From the NCBI GenBank assembly GCA_002352215.1, contig DEIB01000053.1, forward strand, positions 1 to 45,599: a stretch of 45,599 bases of DNA. Reading direction: 5' to 3'. Source of the DNA: Chthonomonas sp. UBA2785 (lineage in GTDB: Bacteria; Armatimonadota; Fimbriimonadia; Fimbriimonadales; Fimbriimonadaceae). Positions within the stretch are counted from its first letter, which is position 1. Every line of letters starts with the position of its first letter. The position numbers and the translations under genes were made by a program. The notes below the pieces were generated by a model. It was not told the DNA's origin and did no database searches. It worked only from the letters and a program-made list of their open reading frames with translations. Positions 40,788 through 45,599 of this stretch are shown here, piece by piece.

Positions 40788-43004
40788 ATGGAGGCACCCT
40801 CGGCCTACAACGATGCGCGAGTGGTTGCCGCTCGCGAGAAGCTTGCAAGCAAGTTCCGGGAGCTACGCCCGGACCACGAGGACTCGCGCATTATGGCGGC
40901 CATGGACTTGGCCGCGACCGCCCACGATGGTCAGTTCCGCCGCAGTGGCGAACCCTACGTCACCCACCCCGTTGAAGTCGCGCTGATCTGCCTCGAGCTC
41001 CGGCTGGACGACGATGGCATCATCGCCGCCCTCCTCCACGATGTCATCGAGGACACCGAGGTCACCAATGCGGAGGTGCGCGACCAGTTTGGGGAGGACG
41101 TGGTGCAACTGGTGGAGGGCGTCACCAAGCTCGAAAAGGGCGTGCGGCCCGATGGCACCGCTAACCAGGCCGCCCGGGCCGAAACCTTGCGCGCCGCCGA
41201 GAGCCTGCGCAAGATGCTCATCGCGATGTCGCTCGACATCCGCGTGATGATCATCAAGCTGGCCGACCGGCTGCACAACATGCGCACGCTGGACAGCATG
41301 CCGTCCGATCGTCGCATCCGCATCGCGCAGGAGACGATGGACGTCTACGCTCCCTTGGCCGCGCGGCTCGGGATTTGGCAGATCAAGTGGCAGCTAGAAG
41401 ACCTCTCGTTCAAGGTCTTGCATCCCAAGGAGTTCCGGGAGATCACCGAGGCGGTGGCGAAGTCTCGGCAGCACCGCGAAGACGAACTCAAGGAATCGAT
41501 CCGGATTCTGAAGGAGCGCCTGGAATCCAAGGGCTTGCACAACACCCAGGTCATCGGGCGGCCCAAGCACCTCTACAGCATCTTCAACAAGGTCGTTAAG
41601 CAAGGCATCCCGTTCGAGCAGATTTACGACCTCATTGCCCTGCGCGTCATCGTGAGTCAGGCCTACGAGTGCTATCTCGCGCTGGGCTACGTCCACGATC
41701 TGTGGCTGCCCATGCAGGGCTTGTTTAGCGACTACATCAGCGCCCCCAAGCCTAACGGCTACCAAAGCCTGCACACAAAGGTGATTGGCCCCCACGGCGA
41801 GCCGATCGAGGTGCAGATCCGCACCCGTGAGATGCATGAGATTGCCGAATACGGCGTGGCCGCCCACTTTGCGTACAAAGAAGGCGAGCGGGCCAATGTG
41901 CGGGGAGAAGCCATTGCGGAACTGCGCAAGCAGATTGCCGACTGGTCGAATGACTCCTCGAACTCGCGCGAATTCCTCAAGGCGGTCTCCACCGACTTTT
42001 TCAGCGAACAGGTGTTCGTGTTTACGCCCAAGGGCGACGTTTTGGACCTCCCGGCGGGCTCGACTCCGATTGACTTCGCGTTCCGGGTCCACACCGATCT
42101 CGGGCTCATCACGGTGGGCGCCAAGATCAACGGCCGTATTGTGCCGCTGAGCACCAAGCTCCAGAACGGGGACCGGGTGGAATTGGTGACCCGGCGTGAC
42201 GCCCAGCCCAGCCTGGACTGGCTGGAGTTTGTGCAGAGCCAGCACGCCCGCAGCAAGATTCGGGCGTACTTCCGGCGCCGCAACCGCGCCGAGAACACCT
42301 CGCGCGGCAAGGAAGCCATTGAAGCCGAACTGAAGCGATTGGGGCTGGAACCCCGCGCCCTCACAGCCGATGATTCTGTGCAGAAGGTGCTCGTCCACTT
42401 CAAGCAAGTGGACAACGTGGCCGACCTCTTTGCTCGGGTGGGTGAGGGCCTGGTTTCGGTGCAAAGCGTGGCGATGCGCCTGCGGGAGCTTGTGCGCCCC
42501 GAAGCCCCTGCCGAAGCCAAGGACCCCTTCCGGCTCAAGGGCAGCCGCGCCACCCAGGAGGCCCGCACCAGCATGGAAGGCGTGCTCTCGCGCCGGGCGC
42601 GCTGCTGCCTGCCCGTGCCGGGGGATGATGTGGTGGCCTATGTTTCGCGCGGGCGCGGCTTGCTGATTCACCGCCGGGTGTGCCCGGATGCCATGGCGCT
42701 CATGGACAAGGAACCGGAGCGCATGACCGGCCTGGACTGGGAGCCCGACGACAACGTTTACGACGTGGTGCTCATTGTGGTGACCCTGAACCGGCCGGGG
42801 TTGCTAGGCGAGATTTCCAGCTTGCTGGGTGAGTTGAAGACCAACATCAGCGCCGTGAAGGCCAAGACCGGCCCCACCGCTGAGATCAGCCTGCAGATTG
42901 ACGTGCGCGACAGCAAGCACCTGCAGCACGTGATGAACCAGATTGGGCAGATGAGCGACGTGATCTCGATTCTGCGGGCGTTCGGGCGGGGCAAATTTAA
43001 GTGA
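40788..43004 (+). CDS. relA: bifunctional (p)ppGpp synthetase/hydrolase (RelA/SpoT)
   Basis: A 738-residue long RSH stringent-response enzyme. The HD hydrolase domain has THPVEVAL (His60), LLHDVIEDTEV (His84/Asp85) and HNMRTLDSM. The synthetase domain (~240-380) has IYDLIALRVIV and PKPNGYQSLHT, then EVQIRTREMHEIAEYGVAAH. TGS (~410-470) begins FVFTPKGDVLDLPAGSTPID. A zinc-finger/RIS-type region with RARCCLPVPGDDVVAYV follows, and an ACT domain ends the protein (~660-738). Both catalytic halves look intact, so it is a Rel-type enzyme. A stop codon in frame just upstream fixes the ATG at 40788. Its TGA overlaps the GTG of dtd. Confidence 0.96.
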   Translation: MEAPSAYNDARVVAAREKLASKFRELRPDHEDSRIMAAMDLAATAHDGQFRRSGEPYVTHPVEVALICLELRLDDDGIIAALLHDVIEDTEVTNAEVRDQFGEDVVQLVEGVTKLEKGVRPDGTANQAARAETLRAAESLRKMLIAMSLDIRVMIIKLADRLHNMRTLDSMPSDRRIRIAQETMDVYAPLAARLGIWQIKWQLEDLSFKVLHPKEFREITEAVAKSRQHREDELKESIRILKERLESKGLHNTQVIGRPKHLYSIFNKVVKQGIPFEQIYDLIALRVIVSQAYECYLALGYVHDLWLPMQGLFSDYISAPKPNGYQSLHTKVIGPHGEPIEVQIRTREMHEIAEYGVAAHFAYKEGERANVRGEAIAELRKQIADWSNDSSNSREFLKAVSTDFFSEQVFVFTPKGDVLDLPAGSTPIDFAFRVHTDLGLITVGAKINGRIVPLSTKLQNGDRVELVTRRDAQPSLDWLEFVQSQHARSKIRAYFRRRNRAENTSRGKEAIEAELKRLGLEPRALTADDSVQKVLVHFKQVDNVADLFARVGEGLVSVQSVAMRLRELVRPEAPAEAKDPFRLKGSRATQEARTSMEGVLSRRARCCLPVPGDDVVAYVSRGRGLLIHRRVCPDAMALMDKEPERMTGLDWEPDDNVYDVVLIVVTLNRPGLLGEISSLLGELKTNISAVKAKTGPTAEISLQIDVRDSKHLQHVMNQIGQMSDVISILRAFGRGKFK

Positions 43005-43468
43005 GAGCGATTGTCCAAAGAGTGCAGTGGGCGCGGGTGAGCGTGGATGGCGCCGTGGTGGGGCACTGCGGCCCCGGGCTGATGGTGCTGGTGGCGGCGC
43101 ACCGCGATGACACGCCGGCCGACATTGCCACCGTGGCCAAGCGAGTGGCCAACCTGCGCATTTTCAACGATGCTGAAGGGCGGATGAACCTGGCCTTGGC
43201 GGATTTGCCGCCCTCTGATCAGCCCGAGATCTTGGCGATCTCGAACTTCACACTCTACGGCGACACGACTCAGCGGCGGCCCAGCTTTGTGCTGAGTGCG
43301 CCCTACCAGCAGGGGGAGCGGGCGTTTGGTGAGTTCGTGGAGGCGCTGCGTGGGCACGGCCGCACCGTGAGCACGGGGGTGTTTGGCGCGGACATGAAGG
43401 TGGAGCTGCTGAACGATGGCCCGGTGACGGTGATCGTGGATCAGGTTTCGGAGAACAACTTAGTCTGA
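43001..43468 (+). CDS. dtd: D-aminoacyl-tRNA deacylase (DTD)
   Basis: A 155-residue DTD, which removes D-amino acids (and glycine) mischarged onto tRNA. It opens with MRAIVQRVQWARVSVDG and has SNFTLYGDTTQRRPSF at the active site (family SQFTLYG, here Asn for Gln) with the nucleophile/Thr region. The Gly-cisPro motif region is VELLNDGPVTVIVD (NxGPxT). The start is GTG overlapping the relA TGA, so it is coupled to the stringent-response gene, a common arrangement. The palindrome TGACCATCTTGGTCA covers its stop codon. A second, degenerate DTD-like gene follows after 77 bases. Confidence 0.95.
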   Translation: MRAIVQRVQWARVSVDGAVVGHCGPGLMVLVAAHRDDTPADIATVAKRVANLRIFNDAEGRMNLALADLPPSDQPEILAISNFTLYGDTTQRRPSFVLSAPYQQGERAFGEFVEALRGHGRTVSTGVFGADMKVELLNDGPVTVIVDQVSENNLV

Positions 43469-43480
43469 CCATCTTGGTCA
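43466..43480. repeat. perfect palindrome at the dtd stop
   Basis: TGACCA-TCT-TGGTCA (43466-43480) is a 6-3-6 inverted repeat that includes the dtd TGA. It is followed by AAAA, so it would not terminate on the plus strand. It might be an operator for the paralogue downstream or a hairpin at the mRNA 3' end. Confidence 0.3.
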
Positions 43481-43545
43481 AAATCTCACAGAAGAGTTGC
43501 CCAGAAAAAAGTGGCAGATTAAGAGTTTCCTAGATGGTGATATAG

Positions 43546-44139
43546 ATGCAAGCGGTGATCTCAACCGTCAAATGGGCAAAGGCGAAAGTGGATGGGCAAG
43601 TCGTTGCCCACTGTGGCGTGGGTTACATCCTCTTCGTTGAAGGGCATGCGGAGGATACGCCTGACGTCTACGAGTTGATTTCAGAGCGCGTCATCCACAA
43701 TGAGGCGATCTTCGACCGAGAACGCGGCGTTAGCGAGTGCCTTTGGCAACTCCCGCCTTCGGATGAACCGGACATTCTCGCCGTTCCCTACTACGCCGTC
43801 AGGGACCTGAATCAGCTGTTCTTCGTTATGGGGTTTAGTGACCGAGCCGAATTTGAGCCCCATAATCGCGGTCTTCTGGAACTCGTTGCCATCCTCCGAG
43901 CCAAGGGGCGACGGGTAAGCATGGTCGAGTCCGGCATGGTCGTCGACCTTGATCTCGAACCCATGAGCTCAGTAGCACTTATCGGGATCAAACCCAAGAA
44001 AAAGGCTGCCACAGACTCAAAGCCGAAGAAATCTAAGGACCCTCAAAAACACAAGACCCCTCCCGGACGGAAGGGGTACCTTGCGCTTTCGGACTACAGG
44101 GAGGTCAGGAGTTCATCGCCGACCCGTCCGAAGGAGTGA
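43546..44139 (+). CDS. degenerate DTD paralogue with basic C-terminal tail
   Basis: A 197-residue protein that I align by eye with the DTD just upstream. MQAVISTVKWAKAKVDGQVV matches MRAIVQRVQWARVSVDG. AHCGVGYILFVEGHAEDTPD matches GHCGPGLMVLVAAHRDDTPA. LPPSDEPDILAV matches LPPSDQPEILAI. LVAILRAKGRRVSMVESGM matches the DTD FVEALRGHGRTVS region. Both catalytic motifs are lost: SQFTLYG is VPYYAVRD and the GPxT loop is LEPMSSVAL. After ~150 a Lys-rich tail appears (KPKKKAATDSKPKKSKDPQK) and an end GYLALSDYREV. GGTGAT five bases before the ATG complements the 16S 3' end. The region is more AT-rich than its surroundings. Role unknown; an RNA-binding pseudo-enzyme is possible. Confidence 0.7.
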   Translation: MQAVISTVKWAKAKVDGQVVAHCGVGYILFVEGHAEDTPDVYELISERVIHNEAIFDRERGVSECLWQLPPSDEPDILAVPYYAVRDLNQLFFVMGFSDRAEFEPHNRGLLELVAILRAKGRRVSMVESGMVVDLDLEPMSSVALIGIKPKKKAATDSKPKKSKDPQKHKTPPGRKGYLALSDYREVRSSSPTRPKE

Positions 44140-44238
44140 GTTACTAAAACCCACGACCTCCCTTGCGCATGTTACTGTCACTCATTTGATTGAATGCCAC
44201 CTCCTTTCTAGTATTAGCCCGCCTCGCGCGATGCGGAC

Positions 44239-44949
44239 TTACTTATCTGTACGTTCGGCGGGGGTGGAAAGTGTCTCGTTCTTCTTTTCCGCCTCATCCA
44301 GCCGTTGAATGGCCGACTCAAAACTGCGCCGCACGGCCCCAGGCGTCATCGAGAGCGCGGTCATCGCCTTGGGGTGCCCCACCACGATGCTGAGCGACTG
44401 CGAACCCTCGGGCTCAAAGGCGTTGCCAATCATCAGCACACTGCCGCCATCGCGCCAAAACGCATACCGGAACTTCCCTTGCCCAATCGTCTCGTCGGGA
44501 TAACCGAAGTAACCGGAATAGCGGTCAATGGCGGACTGCACCGCATTGTCTTCCACCCCTTCTTCGGTCGTCATGGCCAGTACGATTCGGTCTTCCAGGC
44601 TAATCACCGAGGCCGATACCGCCGTATCCGTCCAACCCCGGCTCACAAACGTTTTGCCAAACCCGGGGGGCACGTCGCTGGAATCATAAGCCCGGCGCGG
44701 CTTGGGCAGATACGCCCGGAAGTTGGCAATGCTATCGCCCACCGCTAGCCTTCCGCCTTCGGGCATCAGGGCAAGGCGCGTGTCGCTAAAGTCACCCGGA
44801 TACTCAAGATCGAGTTCCGGTTGCGTGCTCTTGGCCACCGAGACGGGCTCCGGAGCGGCGCAACCCGCCCCCAGCCCCGCCACCAGGCTAATCAATAGCC
44901 AGGATGCGGTAGCGCTGGGTGCCGGCCGGGGCTTCCACTTCAATTTCAT
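44239..44949 (-). CDS. putative lipoprotein of unknown function
   Basis: About 236 residues. MKLKWKPRPAPSATASWLLI followed by SLVAGLGAGCAAPEP is a convincing lipoprotein signal, with Cys at the end of LGAGC. The mature part has short strands (PGDFSDTRLALMPEGG, TTEEGVEDNAVQSAIDRYSG, FRYAFWRDGGSVLMIGNAFE) and ends with a charged tail (DEAEKKNETLSTPAERTDK). No family is recognised. The start is uncertain: ATG 44949 lies inside the greA 3' end (62-base overlap), while TTG 44895 would overlap only the stop. I prefer 44949 because it gives a basic N-region. It follows greA in the same direction. The 99 bases between this gene's 3' end and the DTD paralogue hold nothing I can name. Confidence 0.62.
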   Translation of the reverse strand: MKLKWKPRPAPSATASWLLISLVAGLGAGCAAPEPVSVAKSTQPELDLEYPGDFSDTRLALMPEGGRLAVGDSIANFRAYLPKPRRAYDSSDVPPGFGKTFVSRGWTDTAVSASVISLEDRIVLAMTTEEGVEDNAVQSAIDRYSGYFGYPDETIGQGKFRYAFWRDGGSVLMIGNAFEPEGSQSLSIVVGHPKAMTALSMTPGAVRRSFESAIQRLDEAEKKNETLSTPAERTDK

Positions 44950-45352
44950 CGCCAACGTTTTTCTCCAAGAGGGCCGCACCCATCGGTGAGGTAATGCTGA
45001 TTCTATCCTCCAGGGGGTCCGCTTCGAAGGCTCCCACGAGGTCAATGGTGAGTTCGCCACCCCATTCGAGGTCAGCGAGCTTGACCCGCGAGCCCAGGTG
45101 CGCGCCGCTCATCTGCGAGGGATCAATGACTTTGGCAAATTGGAGCGTCTTTTCGAGGTCGGCAATGCGGCCCTCCAGGCGCTGTTGGTTCAGCTTGGCC
45201 TCGTGATACATCGCGTTCTCGCGGAGGTCACCGTGCGATTTGGCTTCGCGGATGTTATCGGCGATGCGCGGACGCTCCACCATCTTCAACATCTCCAGCT
45301 CCTTGGCGAGCTTGTCGTACCCTTCACGACTTAGCATCACTTCGTCGGCCAT
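44888..45352 (-). CDS. greA: transcription elongation factor GreA
   Basis: A 154-residue GreA that enters the RNA polymerase secondary channel and rescues backtracked complexes by stimulating transcript cleavage. The N-terminal coiled coil has VMLSREGYDKLAKELEMLK and RPRIADNIREAKSHGDLREN, AMYHEAKLNQQRLEGRIADL. The tip acidic residues lie in HGDLREN. The C-terminal FKBP-like domain shows VGAFEADPLEDRISITSPMG and RYRILAID. ATG 45352 is preceded by GGGTGATT; GTG 45358 is also open. TAGACT lies 9 bases before the ATG, giving a nearly leaderless mRNA. It is divergent from the GT2 gene by 17 bases. Confidence 0.95.
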   Translation of the reverse strand: MADEVMLSREGYDKLAKELEMLKMVERPRIADNIREAKSHGDLRENAMYHEAKLNQQRLEGRIADLEKTLQFAKVIDPSQMSGAHLGSRVKLADLEWGGELTIDLVGAFEADPLEDRISITSPMGAALLEKNVGDEIEVEAPAGTQRYRILAID

Positions 45353-45360
45353 AATCACCC

Positions 45361-45367
45361 TAGTCTA
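45361..45367. promoter_or_regulatory. shared -10 region between greA and the GT2 gene
   Basis: TAGTCTA reads as TAGTCT on plus and TAGACT on minus, so one 7-base site can be a -10 in both directions. For greA, CTGACT 18 bases upstream fits a -35. For the GT2 gene the box is only 3 bases from the ATG, a weaker case. The whole gap between the two start codons is 17 bases. Confidence 0.4.
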
Positions 45368-45369
45368 AC

Positions 45370-45599
45370 ATGGTTGGCACGCCCGAGTCAGGTCAGGTTC
45401 GCCTGGGAGTGGTGATTGTCAGCTACAACACCAAAGACCACCTGCGCGCCTGCCTGGAATCGTTGGGCGAGGCCGACGAGATCATCGTGGTGGACAACGC
45501 CAGCCGCGATGGCAGCCCCGAGATGGTGGCCGCCGATTTTCCTCACATCCGCTTGATTGCGAATGCTAAGAATCGCGGTTTTGGCGCGGCCAACAACCA
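45370..45599 (+). CDS. GT2-family glycosyltransferase (partial, runs off the end)
   Basis: The first ~76 codons only. MVGTPESGQVRLGVVIVSYN, then DHLRACLESL, IIVVDNASRDGSPEMV and NRGFGAANN are the nucleotide-sugar-binding start of family 2 (rhamnosyltransferase-like) transferases. ATG 45370 is the start; it is divergent from greA. Donor and acceptor are unknown. These enzymes build surface polysaccharides, which fits the other glycosyltransferases in the window. The gene continues beyond the right edge. Confidence 0.88.
   Translation, partial: MVGTPESGQVRLGVVIVSYNTKDHLRACLESLGEADEIIVVDNASRDGSPEMVAADFPHIRLIANAKNRGFGAANN

Noticed and set aside
41394..42671. 425-codon open frame on the minus strand
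   Set aside because: It is antisense to the RelA/SpoT gene with canonical domains.
43466..43490. terminator after dtd
   Set aside because: The stem is only 6 bp with a 3-base loop and is followed by A rather than T on the plus strand.
1..45599. CRISPR arrays, tRNA genes, insertion sequences or a prophage
   Set aside because: I found no regularly spaced repeats, no tRNA-like cloverleaf in the short gaps, no transposase or integrase and no phage genes. The lone Cas4-like nuclease is not enough to claim a CRISPR locus.

Overview
The window is a GC-rich, gene-dense bacterial chromosome segment. It holds about 40 protein genes, most in short overlapping operons (ATGA or GTGA stop/start overlaps), and I see no rRNA, tRNA, CRISPR array, transposase or integrase. 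Kdo biosynthesis genes (kdsA, kdsB), a flagellar hook cluster and many signal-peptide proteins indicate a motile diderm. The flagellar-operon protein of the TIGR02530 type, GH42-like proteins and WG-repeat proteins fit Armatimonadota (Fimbriimonadia-like), but that placement is an inference from gene content, not a proof.

Layout. 1-5956 (minus strand): fliK-like, flgD, a TIGR02530-type protein, flgE, a short FlgE-like protein without the D0/D1 termini, a RidA-family deaminase, a quinate-5-dehydrogenase-like protein and the start of a further gene. 6120-11811 (plus): a large GH42-like protein with Arg/Lys-rich disordered tails, era, and a GT4 glycosyltransferase. 11857-13293: an unknown secreted protein. 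13339-15805 (minus): feoA, feoB and a FeoB-associated Cys-rich membrane peptide. 15847-17905 (minus): a WecG/TagA/CpsF glycosyltransferase, a PduO-type cobalamin adenosyltransferase and a LolA-like secreted protein. 18021-22187 (plus): sdhB without sdhA or sdhC, then dsbD and kdsA. 22170-24523: an esterase and a stand-alone NIL-domain protein, divergent from a short leuA.

24589-28389 (minus): a 2-oxoacid dehydrogenase E2, a GNAT acetyltransferase, phenylalanine hydroxylase, a small membrane protein and a single-domain response regulator. 28481-33104 (plus): an FAH-like protein, an M16 peptidase, a GAF/HisKA_2 histidine kinase and a WG-repeat protein. 33111-35009: a secreted EEP phosphodiesterase divergent from a RecB/Cas4-like Fe-S nuclease. 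35006-38153 (minus): a short-chain dehydrogenase and two M16 proteins, one active-looking and one lacking the zinc motif. 38197-44139 (plus): a redoxin/cytochrome c/copper monooxygenase fusion, kdsB, a bifunctional relA/spoT, dtd, and a degenerate DTD paralogue with a basic tail. 44239-45599: a lipoprotein and greA on minus, divergent from a GT2 glycosyltransferase cut by the window end.

Recurrent themes. Many monocistronic or first genes have a TANNNT box 6-9 bases before the start codon and no Shine-Dalgarno, which predicts leaderless mRNAs. The best candidates for undescribed biology are the DTD pseudo-enzyme next to dtd, the GH42-like protein with RNase E-style basic tails next to era, and the FlgE-like protein without D0. 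Strong intrinsic terminators follow sdhB and lie between leuA and the E2 gene.
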